Positions 41,376 through 56,800 of a DNA stretch of 64,000 nucleotides are shown here, in pieces. The position numbers were made by a program, and so were the translations under genes. Below the pieces are notes generated by a model that saw nothing but the letters and a program-made list of their open reading frames with translations, did not search any database and was not told the DNA's origin. Numbering within the stretch: the stretch's first letter is position 1; each line of letters opens with the position of its first letter. Source of the DNA: Callaeas wilsoni (lineage: Eukaryota; Chordata; Aves; Passeriformes; Callaeidae); the NCBI GenBank assembly GCA_013398955.1, contig VWPU01000914.1, positions 62,001 through 126,000 of the forward strand, in the 5' to 3' direction.

Positions 41376-44300
41376 TCAGTGTGTTTTCTACAAATTTTAA
41401 TCCCATACATGTAAAAGTAGTAAAAAAACCTCCAAAACCAGAGACAACACTTACAGCTTGTATTTAAACGAATTCTTAATTTCTATTATAGAAAAACTCC
41501 TGTACGATTGTAAAGTATTCCTGATGGGAAAAGGTAAAGTATTTATTGCATTATCTCCTTAACATCATGAAGGAGGAGTAAATTCCACCTAACTTTGTTC
41601 CACTGCTCATTAACCATCCTGCAAGCATTTCTTAGCAATGGTGTGTGGGGTGGTTTTCCAAAGACTGGTGACTGCTGCCAAATACACACAGCAGGTACAG
41701 GGCTGGAATGGCTGGATGCTCTGCAACCACCTGGCAACTATTCCCATCACACCTTGGGCAGGTGCTGCACCGTGTTTTTCCTGTCCTCTGACCTCCCTGG
41801 TGAGCTGTGACTGACACAGCGCAGGGTCCAGCGCTGCCTGGCAGGAAAGGACTCTGCCCCTTCAACACCAGCCCTCTGCCTTAGTGCTGCACACAGCCAG
41901 AGTCCAGCGGGGGCCATGGTGCTGGTATAAATTACAGATTGGCTTTGCCACTCTCTATTGAATCTCATTGTCATTTCTAATGACTCCTGGTGGCGAAGTA
42001 ACAGGACTCATTTGGTACCTAATCAGGTATTCCTTGTGCGAGCAAAACTTTCTGGACATTACAGCGCTGATGAAGTATCTCAGTGATGATAATTTCAATG
42101 GAAGTTTTCCCTGCTTAAAAGAACAGCACTGTGAGTCCTTAAACCATTACAAGAGCCATGTTGCTGTCTAGAGAGTGAACTAACCTTCTTCCATGGAGCT
42201 GTTAGTTAGCAGTACCCTCACTGAGTTCAGCTATTTTTCTGTTCAGGCTTACCACGAAGCAACATTTGAGGCATCTCAAGCTCATACTTTTCAACAACCT
42301 GTATGGTACTGTCACCAAAATTTGGGTAGGTACCTCTTTGGCTTTAGGTAGCTGAACTGTCATGGAAATCAAGGCAAGCTTCCCTCGAGCGAGCTAATAG
42401 AAGTTATACAAAATGCCTGCCAGACATAAATCACCTGCAGCATAAATAAGGGAGCCTGAATAATGCAAACTATCAAAGGAGAGGGCTTCTCCTTTCCCTC
42501 CTGAAAAAATGCTGGGGCTACAGAAGAAATGAACACTGCACTTAATACGAGCAAACCATGCTTCACGATTCTGCAATGGAATTAATGTTTAGAAAAGTAA
42601 TTGCACTCTTCTACAGCTGAAATATGCCTTTTTGTGGAAGACCTGGGCATTCAGGACAGTTAAGCTACTGGAGTCACTTGATCACAGTCTACAGTTCCTC
42701 TGAAGGGAGCCTAATTTTGGTAGTACATTCTTCAAGATGGCAGACAAGGCTATAAAACGATCCAATGGCTGTGAGAAGGAATTAGAGAAATTCTAACTTA
42801 GGAATAGGCATGTATTTCAGTAGTAAGACTGAAGCAGCTGGAGTAGCTTCTCCAGTGGTGAACTCTCTGTTACAGAGGGTTAAGACTCCTTCTCCCTCAA
42901 AAGACTCAAAGTTCAAACAAATTAAATCTGGGCAGGTTTACGCTTCAGGCAAGATGGGATTGTAAGGGTTCCTTGTGGCTGCACAATGTATGAATTAAGG
43001 AGTATCATGTGAAGAGCAAAATGCTAGCAAAAAACCAACAGAGGTCTATTTATTTTTTTAATATTGAGTTCAACATCACTGCACACAGGGTTTTGAAGAT
43101 GGAAAGGAGGTGAATCTGGACTTATTCAGCATTAGTTGGTACTTGAGAAAAGCTCATCACTTTTCCTGAGGCTCCATGCAGAATGCAAAATTGTGCTAAC
43201 TTCAAAATTATGGTTTAGGTACACCTGATATATACTAAGAAAGTTTAGTAGTCAATGAGTCAGCGGTAGAGTGCTAAGAAATGAGAATGAGATAAGATGC
43301 TGTAAAAATATAATTTGAGTTACTAGACTGGAAGTCTAAACAGTACAATAATACATTATTATTAAGGGTATTAGAAGAGAATAATTTATTAAAATAAATG
43401 CAGGTGATATAAGCCAATTTGCTGATCTGTGCCTTTGCACAGACAATATACACAGGTTTGATCATTATTTATATGTCCCTAAGGAACTGTGCAGTAAGAT
43501 TTATAAAGTGATGCAGAAATATTCCTATATTGATAACAAAATCCGTATTTTGGAGAGGAATATTTTTCAACTAGAAATCAATGTATGTGAATGCTTGTAC
43601 GCCTATGAGTATGTTCATTTTAAATTATTTGCTTCTACTGACTTTCTACAGTTTCTATGTTTATGCCTGTATTAGAGTAAAACCTGACCCAGACAACTCA
43701 CAGCCATGAGACAAGACCCACAAGACACATTTCTGTGGTTTCTTTTTCATGTCCTGATCAGTTTCTTCTGTTTGTCAGTCTGGGGAGTTGAGTTAGGCTC
43801 AGTCAAGTGCCAGTTGTTTAGTAGGAAAGACCCAGTAGTGTCACTGTAGTACAGAACTGAGTGGCAGAGGTACCATATGGGGCACAGAATGGGGCATGAC
43901 TTGATAAAATAATCCGGTTTTCTTTCATCTGAGGGTAATATTGTTATGTTAATCCAAACAGAAATCTATCACTTAACTGAAACCATGTTCCTTCTTTTCT
44001 TGTTTCACAGGAAAGTATTATATAAGTTTACTCATCACAAATATTTAAAATCAAAACTGGGTGTCCAGCTTCAGTAAGTGGGCCATTAGAGGTTTTGGCT
44101 GAGTTTATCCTCATTACATGGTATATCCACTTCCTATTTTTTGAAGTATCCTGATCCTAACTAATTCTCCCCTCTCCTCATTCTTCTGTGTTCCATACAT
44201 GAGCCCCTCCACCACTGCATTGTCTTCAGTTACATTCTCCCATGTTCCATGACTTTAACTCCCTCAACTCCCCAGTAATCTATTTGCTTGCACTCTACAC

Positions 44301-47300
44301 AGAAAACCTGATACCTAAGCACAGCTTTTCTTGTGACTTTATGAATAAATCTCTGAAAAAGACAGATTCTCTTCCACTAAATAACAGAAGCTGAACTGCT
44401 TGGAATCAATTACTGGAAGAAGGGATGATAATCAAAAGAAAGCAGAACCTCTGGGAAGTGCCAGTCTCCAGTGATTTTTGTGAGATAAGGTTTAGTGCTA
44501 ATGGAAACGTCTCTCCTCTCTACTTGCAACATAACCTCAGTGCTGGCCCCATTACTCATGCTGAGTAATACTTTAACATGTAAATAGTCTCACTGAAGAA
44601 CTGAGACTACTAAGGATGACAGAATTGATATTACAGCCCTGCAATGATAAATTGCCTGTTAAGTGTCTAGCCTGGTCATAAAGGGCAAAGCCAATGAAAA
44701 TAAATAAGCATTTCTCCTTATGTACCCTGGATAATTATCTCATTCCAGAGTAAATATCTATCTTTAGTCAAATAGATTGCACCTCAGAATATTCATTTCT
44801 CTCCATGGGTAAAAACCACTGTTTTTTTAACCAGATTGCTTCCTTTCAAGTAAACAGGGATCTAGAACCACACTACACTCACAGGTATCTCTGGATGGAC
44901 CACATCCATCCATCTGCAAGAAACGATGCTGCACCCAGATCTCCCTCTGCTGAAGGAGACAATGGCTTTGTGCCCCTTGCTTAATAATTCAGTTTAACCA
45001 GTGTGTGGGATTAAATAAAATTGTGCTATTTATTCCCTCATTAGTGGTCTACCCAGGAATGTTATAAAGATGTAAAATTCACAACTAATTGTGCGTTGTG
45101 GATCTTACAGTAATGTCTCAATGGAGGCTAGCTGAACTGCTTTTAAGGCACAGGAGGAACAGCTGACACATTTTGTTTTTCCTGAAGTTTGCAGTAAGAT
45201 GCCAATACATTATTTAAGAAGTAATCGACATGGTATGCAATATCAAGACTTCTACAGTAATCTGGCCCATAAGGCATATATATATACACACAACTGCAAC
45301 CCTCTTAAAATAATGACTAGTTACAGACACGTTGTAGACAAGATGCACTTAGTTGTTAAAGAGATTTTACAAAAGCAAACTTTAAACAGAGAAAGTACTA
45401 CAACTCTAAAGAAAAAATTGTGGCAAAAGGCAACATGTCAGGAAAAGGCAGAACTTGAGAACGACTGTTTTTCAAGAGTTTTTAGAACGAAAAATGTTAG
45501 AAGGGTAAGTAGCTAATGAAAAACGATTTTCCACAAAGGTAGGAGAGAATTCAGCACACAATTTTCCATTTTTATGGGTCTTCAGAAAAAAAAGCATCAA
45601 CCACATATTCAGCTTGGGATGGTTTTACTACAATGGTTTATTCTGAATGCAAACAGAAGGACAGTGCCCATCCTTCTCAAAATAAAATTAAGGCTGCTGT
45701 AATCTAATCAAAATATGAAATGGAAAGCATCTAGAAGTTGATAAATTTGAAAAATGCCACAGGGACAACATCGGAATTGATTAGGTGTGCAGTTACAGTC
45801 CCGAGGCTGTAGGCAGGGGGAGCTTAACAGTTTAAATTTTAAAAATCCCATGCAGGTCTGTGCAGTGAGATCAGAGAAAACCCCCTCTACAAGCCTTGAG
45901 AAAGCCTAACATGATCAACAGGAAAAAAAGTGAGCCAGAACAAACTAGTCATAGACACAGCTGAATAGTTTCATATGACAAAACACTGTAATAAGATGTT
46001 CTCAACTAAAATGTAGAAATGGAGAAGAAATACTGTGCCAGAACTGCCTCCAGCTGTATTTTTGTCTTCAAAATGTTCAGGGTAACTGGGTGCTCATTAG
46101 CACGTGTTTTTTCCCATTAGAAGAAAATTTATGCGCAACCCATGCCAAAGCTCAACATCACTGACATTTAGAGCAAAAGTGTCAGCAGACAGTGGAGTTT
46201 CCATTCCAGGAAGCAGGATGAATTCCTGAAGAGCTTGGAAATTGATTCAAGAAGTAAAGAAAATGAGGTTTGGAAATGCAGCTTTACAAATAGCTGTGCA
46301 AATGCAGTTAGGACAGCGGTGTCTTGCAGGGTGCATTGTTAATTCCAGGCTAAAGAGCCACTCTCATCCTGCAACACAGCAGCGGGGTGGAAAGCCAAGG
46401 AAAGACCAAGCCAAGGGTTTAGACCAGAGCTGAAGCATGGCTGGATTCAATACTGCACCCTTAGCCTGCTCCCCTCCTGTGCAAACACGCTTCAGGGTGA
46501 AGCTCTCTTGGCAAGCAGAGGCGAGAACACACATTCAATACAGCAAACAACTTTATTTTCTACAGAGAGTGTACTCGGCGTGGAGTCCAGCAGCACCGGC
46601 AATACCTGCGTGCCTTTGGAGAGAAACAGCAGCACCGGCCAGAGCTGGGCTATGGAAAGCAGCTGGGCCCTAAGAGCAAGGCAAAACAGGAAGAACTTTG
46701 CTGTGAGTTCCCACAAATTTGCTGATCTTTCCCAAGAATCATGAGACATGCTCCCTCTGCGGGCATATAAACCCTTCCTCCCAAGGGAGAGGGACAATTC
46801 ACACGATGCCTGTGGCATCCAGGCCATGGATAATTTCCTCTGACTTTTTTTCTTCTGTTTATTCGTGTTTGGATGAGAGCGGATTAAAATAGTCTCTGAA
46901 ATAATGCGTTTAGAGTGATACCGTGCCTGGATTTTCTCAGTTAGTATTTTTTCAGATGAATGGAAAGTTTTGAATGGGAAGGAAAGCCAGAGGGGGAAAA
47001 AACAATATATGGTACAATGACTAAGAAGAAACACAAGTATCTTCTAGACTGTATAAAAATTATAATTTATATTCACTGACACAAGCTGTTGGGCCTTCTA
47101 GCTTCCTCCACAAGTGAGCAAATGAAAGTTAGGACATTATTTTTAAGGAGCAGCTGATGTCCCAAGAGAAATACTGGAAAACACTCTCACAATGGAAACA
47201 ATTCTCTTGGCATAAACTATACCGTTTGCAAGGTTTTTTTAAATTAGACTTCCTTAAAAACAGGTTTTTATTTTTAAAGTTGATTTGCTACATAATGTCC

Positions 47301-50300
47301 AATCCTCAGCTAATGCTGATATTTTGCTACACTCATCACACTTTCCATAACCCCACCAGGCTGCAGATTACTTGATGTTATGGGCCAAGTCTTTAGCAGT
47401 AGCCAATACTTGAGAGACAGGTGAGTAGCAAAAAGTATTTGCTGTAGGTTCCTGGGCAGTGTCTATGCCAGTCGTGACCCCAGCAAAACACATTTTAAAA
47501 TCCCTTTTACTAAGGGGGCTGAGGACTGAATGGTGGAGACTCTCCCAACAGCACCCAGTAGGGCACCGGCCATGAATGGAGCTGAGAAGTTGCAAGCAGA
47601 CAAGATGGGCAGTCAGAATGGCCATGAGAGCTGTGAACACTTTAACCCTAAAAAGCCCCTATCACACTTGCCAGTGTCTATGGCATGGGTGGATGCTCCA
47701 GGCCCAGGGCACACACACACAGCACATGCCCATCAGGCTCTTTTGGGCTCGTATGTCGCAGTGTAACAAGTCAGATGACTTTGGATTACGTATTTCCACC
47801 AGCATTTTTAAAAGAAGATGCTGTAAGACTGGGTAATTTATAAATGGAAACATTCATAATTTCATATTCAATAACATTAGAAAGACTCTCATAGGAATAA
47901 TGGAGTCCAGGAATCCACTTACAGTGGGGAAGAAGGGGTTGATATTTACAGAAGTAACAATAGCCCGTCTAGAATGAAAGAATTAAATGAAGAGTGTAGC
48001 AAAGCAGTCTCAAAATAACAACTCTTCATTGGTGTGCAGTTATATGAACATCAAGTTGCTACTGAAATGCTGAATTCAGAGAACCAGAGAGCTTTGGGAA
48101 GAAGGAGGTGCTGTAAAACCGACAGCCAGCCAAAGATTCCCTCACCCAAGAATCCCAAACTGAAGTTGCTGAACATGTAGAGCTGACAGTGGAAACAGAA
48201 ATGTTCAGAGTGGCCTAAGGGCTATTCAGCCAGCTCCTGAGTGTGCAATTCCACCCAGAGTGCTTCCAACTGGAACATAACAACAAATGTTACAGTGCTG
48301 GATAGGGAAAGTAGCAGAAAATTGGAAAAAACCCAAAAACAAAACAGAGAAAAACACAGAAAATCCAAACTCTTATTTAAAATGAGCACAAATTAGTGCT
48401 TATGAGTTTATGATTAAATTTACTGTCGGAGCAAGGACAGCTATGTCTGTTGTATCCAAAGGGTTAATTTCAGCACAGTTACACGCAGGCAGAACAATTA
48501 GTTTTATAAAGTACAACAAATGTGGGCTGAACCAACAGGAAGATGCACCTTGAGTTTTGGCTGTGGGTAAAGGGGAGACACAGCACGGCATTGTAAAATT
48601 TTAACATACTGGAGAAGGGCACCTGCAATCTTAGATAAAAAATAAAGAAATAAAAATGCATATTGCAATACCATGCTTGTATACAAGTCAAAAGAATACA
48701 ATGGCAACTAAGATGAAGGAGGTATTTATATCAAATAGTGGCAAGATATTAATTCGAGCTGCTGATACAGGCAGACTCTCCAGGACAAGAATCCACACTG
48801 AAATCAAAGCAAACTCAGGCAATACCTCAGGCAGCAAATTCCAGCAGACTGCTGAGTTAGAATTTAGGTAATGCCTTTTGATGATGTAGAGAAAAAAAAT
48901 GAAATTTTTATTTATTAAATTGACGGCAGTGAAAATACCAGAAGATAATACATAGAGGCTTAGAGAGATTCAAAACACTGTCCTCAAGTGAACTGAGGAG
49001 GAGGGAAGGGGGAATACACATGGACTGAGGAATAACAACAGGCGGAAGCGTGAAGACAGAATCAGAAGCACAGACTACAGAACACCCCAAACAACTCAAG
49101 TTAAAAAGCAGTTCTTGTGGGATGTCTTAGCTGAAAACAACAGGAGCTTGGGTACATAATGATGTCCTGCACTGGACTGTCAGTGAGTGCCTGGAAGCCC
49201 TCCAGAACTGGGCTGGTTTGGGAACAGAGCTGTCCCACCTCACTGAAGGACACACTGCTGAGTGGAGGCCACAATCCAAACACCAGGCTGAAAAAGTGAG
49301 CACACTGGGAGCATCAGGTGGCAAAGGCTGGGGGGGTTTGGAAGGGCAGACATCGAGGTGGAGAGCTGCCTCAATATGTCTGCATAATGTGTCATGGACA
49401 GGAATTACAATTCATGTTTTCAAGTCTCAGCTGCTTTCCTACTGTTGTGCCAGCTTAGGATTTTGTTTATTTATTTTCTTTCAGAAAATTTAACAATTAA
49501 GCACAGGCTTTTGCTCTCTACCCGCCTTTTGCTAACAGACAAGAGGTTAAACTGCTTATTGCTGATCTGTGGTATGTTCTTCAAAGCTCTCTGCATCCTG
49601 ATGGAATCCAAATCTACATTTTCCACCTCTTTAGAGAGCAAGACAAGGCTGTAAGATATATGAAATGGGTTCTCAGTCTGCTCTGCTGAGTGCTCCTTTC
49701 AATTACTCAGTGAAGTGAAGGCTGGTTGCCAGGTCCAGATTCATTGAGAGCCCTCATTCACCTTGCCTGTGTGATCATCATCTTTGACCCTCTGCTTCTG
49801 TGGATATTTACTGCATAAAGCTATTTGTCTACATCCTGCGATGATGGTGGAAAGGCATCAGCTTTAGGAATCCCAGCAGGTGACGCTGCTGAATGGTGGT
49901 GTGAACATCAAGATTTTAGGGGACTTGAATGAAAGAAACCCGGGGGATTGAAAAAAGCTTTGGTTAGTCAAGAATTTATATTTGCATGACAATATTTGCC
50001 TGTGCTTCCAGGCTTAAATAGCTAGGAAGGAAAACTAGTGTGTCATATAGAGATGAGGGTGAGGACAGACACCCAAAAATAACTGGAAGAAAGCAAAAAA
50101 AAAACCCCAAACCATGTCGTGAAAGGCTGGACCAACAGAAAGAACTGAAAGGAAGTAATGCCAGTCAGAAAGAACTATAGATGACACCTATTAAAAAATC
50201 CCAAAATTTGTCATGGCAGAGCAACGAGACACCTTTACTTAGGACAAATGTTATAGAGACTTAGTGTGGTAGGGAACAACCTTCCTTATCCATTTATTTT

Positions 50301-53154
50301 CTCTGGAAACAGTTGACGCATTTTTTTTCTTTCATAAAGTTCTGACTGATAACAAACATACTCCTGTTTTAGTTACCTCCCTGCTCCCAAAACCCCACCC
50401 ATCACAAAGACCCCAAACCCAACATCTTGGAGGCAAAGTAAGTTCTAATCTCAAACTTCATTGAGAACAGATAGGCATTCCACTATTTCTGGGTAATAAA
50501 GAAAACCACATCTGAGTGAGTGTCAGTATTCACTCCAAGGAATTCCTCAACCCTGAAACACAGAGAAAGGTCTATTAAAAACAAAAATTGGTCTAACAAG
50601 TGTATTAGCAATTTACTGTAGCAAGAATATACATCTGTAGTTCCAAGTCAATATTGCCACAGAAAGGTTTTATAGCTTGACTGAATGTCAGCATGGCACT
50701 ACTGTGTTGTGATTGTCTTTACACGAAAAAAAGTGAATATACCCTGCTTAGGGGTAATCTATGTACTCTTCCACAGAGGGTTAGAAGCAACATACTCAAA
50801 ACCCAAGTCAGTTATAAAGGCTGTCTCAGAACAAAACCACTGAACTATCATATTGTTTACACATGAAAATTTTCTTCAAATGCAGCAAACCCAGTTATGT
50901 CCCTGTATTCCATCCATACCCTCATAATCCAAAATAACATTAGGTGAGTTGGGAGGAGAAGCAGAGGACAGAAAAAATAGAAAAGCAAAGCAGCAGGGAG
51001 TTTTATCTACATATGATCAAAAAGCGTAGGAAACACCCAATTACCCTAGCTCATACAAATGAGTCACCAGAAAAATGCAAGCCAATATACTGCAAAATAA
51101 TTCTGATGCTTTTAATATAAACCTAGCGCTGCCACTTTATATACAGCTTCTCTCATCCAGGTAAGCTTCAGTCCCAGACAATGTGAAGGAGACATGTTGG
51201 GTTTTTTTACTCTGATGATTAAACTAGAAATAGCACAGAACTAATACTGCAGGAATGCTGCAGTGAAGAAGGCATAGAAAAAATAGTCTTACAACATCAG
51301 TGTCTACCAGTAAAGCAGCCTGATCTGAACTCTTCACAGCTGAGAAACCAACCCTAGTTATGCTTTATCAAGGTTGATATTTATTTTAAGAGCATATTGA
51401 GATCTTCAAACTACATTTCACTTATCAGTGGCTGCATGTATAAAGCAATTTCATCAGCATCCAGTCCTCAGTCTCAACCGGAAATAATACTCAGTACTTT
51501 TTCTGCCTGTGAAGTTTATATAAATCTTAGTTCTCCTTTTGTTTTCATTATATTTCTCTTGGATTTGAGCTCCAAGGAAAAAACCATAAATGGAAGGAAG
51601 AAGGTATATGATTGTAGTTTTGCTTTTAGCCTACAAAACATGCATTCAGAATTACCAGGAGAAAATTCTCAACAGCTCTCTTTCCCCTCCTATCCCTGCC
51701 TCCCAACACATCCAGTGTCTGTTAAGCAGGGTTTTGGGAATTCATGTAGGCTACTTGTGGCACCTAATTTTAGCGTGACCTAGAGGATCAAACTCTTTAC
51801 TGCCTCAACACACAGACCACTCATTCCATACATGAAACCCAAGGCAACCCATGACACAATTAGTTTTTTGAACCTCTTTAAACACGGAGGCCACAAGAAA
51901 CCTTTCCCTATTCCCTGCTCAGAGCCACAGATAAGGACAAGCTTAGCTGATGGGCTTCCTGGCAGTGAGAAGACTCCTGGAGCACTGCAAGGCACGAACT
52001 GCATCTGCTCAGGGAGTGGAAAGGGCTATTCTGGATGATGTTTCCCAATATTGCTGGGAAAACCAGTTTTGTTTTGGATTAAATTTAACCACAGTAAGGA
52101 AAAAGAGATCAAAAGTAGATTTTATTGGGATGGACAATATCTTCGTCTCAATCCCATCATGATACGTTACCAGGTAGGTTAAATTTATCAACAATTTCAA
52201 CTGAGTTCAGCTAAATTATATCTGTTTTTCAAAAATGACAGCTGAGTGAAAACCTATATTTTAGAATCCTCCAACCCCCCAGGTTTTAAAAGCCTGAAGA
52301 TAAGATTTTTAACTTGAATACTTGCAGAGGAAGGGCTGGGAGGCTGCACGCCTGCTCACATTCCTGTCGATTACACATAATGAGAAGCAGTGACCTGAAA
52401 CTTAAGGCAAATTTTTACTTAGACAAGAGTAACATCGAGATTATGTTTACTGAAGAGTTGTGGAAGTGCTGAAGTCATTGGGAGAATGAACTGTTTACTT
52501 TGTTTAACTCCAGACAACTTACAAGCAAGATCAAGATGAGGAGTTATTTAAAAGCTAAGATTCAAGGAAAAGAACAAGCCTTCAAGGCCAACAGCATCTG
52601 CATTAGGAACACTGCTGCTGAGAACATTAGTCCTGCTATAAGACAAGATGACAGGTGACTTGAGAAATGGTGCCATTAGGTGAAAGATGGAAGTATTTCT
52701 AACACAACCAATAGCTCACGCCCCAAATTCTTCAAATTGCCCCAGTCAGTTAATGGCACCAAATGGATATTCGACTGACATGTTCGCCACAGACTCTACA
52801 CCACTTTAGTTTAAAAGGCAGTCAAACGTGACACAACCTTTCAGAAATCCAAGGGTACATGATAGTTTTCAGCTCAGACACCTGCTGCAAATAGCAGATA
52901 GCCAATTTGGTACAAAAGTGCTGGAGCATGCTTCACTGACAAACCAGACTGAACCTAGGCAGCTCAGCGTATTTCTGCCTGCTACTCCATTGAACAGGAT
53001 CTTGATGCAGTCTAGTCAATGGATCATGATCTGTAATAAAATCAAATAACGCAGTAATCCAAAAAGCACATATGAATTTCTGAAACCCTGTGGCTCTTCA
53101 GAATTGAAAGGAGCAGTATTTGAAAAGACAAGCCTGAGTGTTTGTGGTTACTAG

Positions 53155-53180
53155 ATGAGGAGGAGGAGGAAGAGGATGAC
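53155..53180. repeat. (GAG)n purine tract
   Basis: GAGGAGGAGGAGGAAGAGGA, a short trinucleotide run in the SYT1 intron. On the minus strand it encodes a poly-Ser frame that is an artefact. Confidence 0.85.
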
Positions 53181-53819
53181 AGAAGAGTGAAACTAGTGTT
53201 TTTATTTGTAATCAATAGATAGAAACCATAGTAAAGGAAAAGTGGGTGACACTGCTTCCAAGTCAAGGTAGTACTTGTGTGTAACAGTGAATAGAAATCA
53301 TTTCAGTGAAACTAAGCTCACAAAACAGTACTCTTTTCAAGCAGTGTTCACCAAAGTTAGAATAGATTTTCAAATGTATCAAGTATTTGTAGATGGGTCT
53401 ACTTCCAAAGGCACCTAGCTCCTGTTAAAAATCACTGGTATGAACATGAAGGAATCAATTTCCCTGGAGTCCCAGGCTTCAGCTTTCCTCTGGAAACTCT
53501 TACTGAACATTTCTCTGCATTAGTCAGTACCTAAGTGACAACAAGCCTCTTTTTTTTTTGCTTGTGAACAATGACAGTCAAGACAGTCCCTCAGTAGCAG
53601 TAAGAAATAATTTAAATTCTTTCTGTTTACTGTGCATGCCACAAATGGCAATCAGCAAGCAGTGATATTAAACTTGTGGGTTTCAGATAGACAAAACAGT
53701 CTCCTGTTAAAAATGAAGATCACAAATGTTAAAAACATACTAAGCAGAACTGAGATTTTAAGTTTAAAAAAAAGCACCACATTTAGCAAACAATAAACCT
53801 GCTTCTCTGATACTTTTAG

Positions 53820-53851
53820 GAGAGAAGGAGAGAAAGGGAGAGAGAGAGGGA
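53820..53851. repeat. (GA)n-rich purine tract
   Basis: Uninterrupted purine run of GAGA/GGGA units in the SYT1 intron, a simple low-complexity sequence. Confidence 0.85.
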
Positions 53852-56800
53852 GTGCCTCTGGTTAGCTTGCCATTGGCACAAAGGAAAACAATTGCAGGGC
53901 TTAGGGAGGATTTAGCTTTAACAAATGCTTATCACAAAGTCACGTCACTGCACACTATTGTTCTGTATTTGGAATGAAATTAATTTCCAACTCCACATTA
54001 ACCTTTTAGAGACCCTGCTTGGTAGAGCAATTTAATCCTTTGGATTTTGGTATGTCACCAGCAAAGGCCATTTCTAAATTTGGTGAGTTTGATAAGACTA
54101 TTACCTGAAGAACTTTTATTAAAAGGAAAAAAAAAATCAGTTTACTAACAGCGGCATTTCAGACCACTGAAAAGTTGAGTGTTGAATCAAATAGCAAGAA
54201 AAACAAAATAAAATCTAGGAAATCCTAGGTTTTTTTCACTTCTCATAACTTATTATTCTTCTGTGCTACACAGAATCCAGTGATACTGTGACAGCATGCT
54301 CTCAAGCCACTCACTAATATAAAAAACTTTATTGTGACAAAATAGATATTTTCTAAACTTTGTGGAAACAGACCTTCCGATGTGACCAAGAAAGACCATT
54401 CAGGTGGGTAATGGAAAACAATTTGTAGCCTTACCATAACATAAGGGAAAAGTGGTGATTTAGATAGTAGTAAAAGCAGGAATTTCAGCACATATGGGGA
54501 AGTCCATTTTCTGGTCCTTATTAGTATTAATGCAACAACTGTCTTTGTTGGCCTCTGCAGGACTCTTTCCCTGCTGCATTCCAGGAGCTGAGAGGAGCCC
54601 TCTGGAAGTCAGACAAAATCTGCTGTCGCTACCATATTAGGAATCAAACCGAGTAGCAAAAGCCTCCGGCTGAGCGGAGATAAATCAGCAGGGAACGCGT
54701 TTGCCTCCCAGCCAAATGAGTAAAGCAAAGTGATTGAGGAAACAAAGTAAATAATAATTACAAAACAAATCCTTAGCAGTAGGAGTGACTGCTTCCTTTT
54801 GACTTTTATCATGCTTCTCACTGAAATATAGGTCCAAACCAGATTTACAGATAAGAGCACGCCCTGTTCCTTACATTTCTTTATTGCGGCAAAGTGAAAG
54901 AATCCCAAGACACATATCAATGATCAGCTTCAAATGTTTTTAACACATTCTTTTTGGCTGGAAAGACAGCATTAGACTGCAGTGGAGTTAAAATTGCTCT
55001 TGCCATAAATTTTGGTTTACAGCCAATCTGGTCCTTCCACCAAGATTTCCCCTAATCACAGACATATTCACCCTTCCACTTGTGATCAGCCTTGTATTCC
55101 ATAGAAAATCTCACCTGAAATACAATGTTTGCTAATGATTCAGCTCTTTGTAGAGGCAGAACAGAGGACTTGCTATTACACCTCTGTATATGTGCATGGA
55201 TCTGTTCTAAGCATTCCTTATGAAAGAGGGTCTATAAGGTAACTAATCTATTATGGCATTGGCAAAAGGATGCAATTCCACACAGATGTGATTGAAGTCT
55301 ATAGATTTTGTATCTGCTGCGTGTGAATGAGGGCCAGATCTGCAAGGCATGCCAGTTCATAGCCTGTAAAAGGTGGGAAAGTCTTACTTCCATTGCATGG
55401 CATGGAGTCCAAGCACAGCATGGTGAGCTGGCCTATGAAAAGATCTCTGTCTCTACTCTCTGCATTGCAGATGCTGTGAGATGGTGGATGCTCACAGGAT
55501 GCAGGCACCTCAGATGCCATCCCAAAAAAGAGGAAGGACTGCTGTGCCTGTACCCACGTGCCAGCCTCACATAAAGGTCGATGTGCAATATCCCCTCCTG
55601 CTCCTCAGCAGCCCAAAGCACAACCATCCTACCTCCTCTCATGCTGCACAAGTACACACCCCACTGCAGGTTAGGAGGCTTAACAAAATTGTGGTATAGG
55701 TAAGTTCGAGTTTCTGTTCTGAAATCCAGAGAAGATTTGTTCTCAGTGTGTTATTTCACAGAAAGAAAACAGTGTGAAGAGTAAGAAAACCTAATGAGAT
55801 GGATACATTGTCAAGCCATTGTTAACTGGTATTAAGCAACACCAGCACTTCAGCCTTAGTAACCTTGTACGTCACTTGTGATTGTTGTCTTTGGTTGCAA
55901 TGGGTAGGAAACTGTCACATACACGCATTTTTCTAATTCTCAGCCATTAGGCTCCCAAGGCAACCCTTCTCTCACCCAACCAAAATAAATGGGGTGGTTT
56001 CCCCACAGAACTTAATGCAAAGCGTTGTACAAACAGTGGCAGAAATAATATTTTGCCTGTGGAAATACTACCACCTCTTTTGAGAGGAAAGGTGGTTTCT
56101 GAAAGGTGGTAGACTAACAATAAAAAAGGAGATTGCATGTATTGTCTTGTATTCATTCAGGGGAAGAAAATCAGTAGGATTCTGTAAACCAGCAGGTTGT
56201 CTCGGTAAAAATAAGCAATGGTTGAGAGAATGCAGAAATAGAATGGTACTCACGGCTTTCTACAGCTTTTGAGACAAGAATAAAGCTGCAGCTTCCTAAT
56301 TATATAGTGCTCACCCTCTAGCATATTGATTTCATTGTTATATTTTCTCCTTTCTTGATAAGATGCTGTGGTTGAATGCTGTTGTCAGCTCCTAGTGTGT
56401 TGTTTTTCTGAAAGCCTGTCTTAACTATACAAATATCCTCAAATTATATCAACATTAGCAAATAAAAACTGTGTATAATACAGCTGAAGATGCACCAAGA
56501 TACCTCTATTCACCCCCAAAATCAAAGGAAGGTAAAGCAGAAGCTCACAGGTCTAAGACCATAAATATTCATAGGTCGTCACACCAGTAAACATTTATCA
56601 CCAGTGGGAGCCTGGAAACTGGACTCTGGGGCCTGGGAGAGCCCTCTGGCTGAAGTTAAATTCAGACTGATTCACTCTGAAAGGCAATGTGGTGGCACCC
56701 AGAGGATGGAATTGGGTAACTCAGCCTACAATCACCTTGCTGCTAATTTGAGTTAATTTTTCTTGTTTTTAATCTGGAGTCAACAAGGAGGTTACATCCC

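Noticed and set aside
45199..45516. 105-codon + strand ORF with Lys-rich end followed by GTAAGT
   Set aside because: No acceptor or homologue, antisense inside the SYT1 intron; judged chance.
46492..47034. 180-codon minus-strand ORF in the SYT1 intron, the longest in the window
   Set aside because: No recognisable domain, and a length that can arise by chance in 64 kb read in six frames. No promoter or splice context stands out.
53042..53266. Minus-strand ORF with poly-Ser run
   Set aside because: The Ser run is the translation of the GAG/CTC microsatellite.
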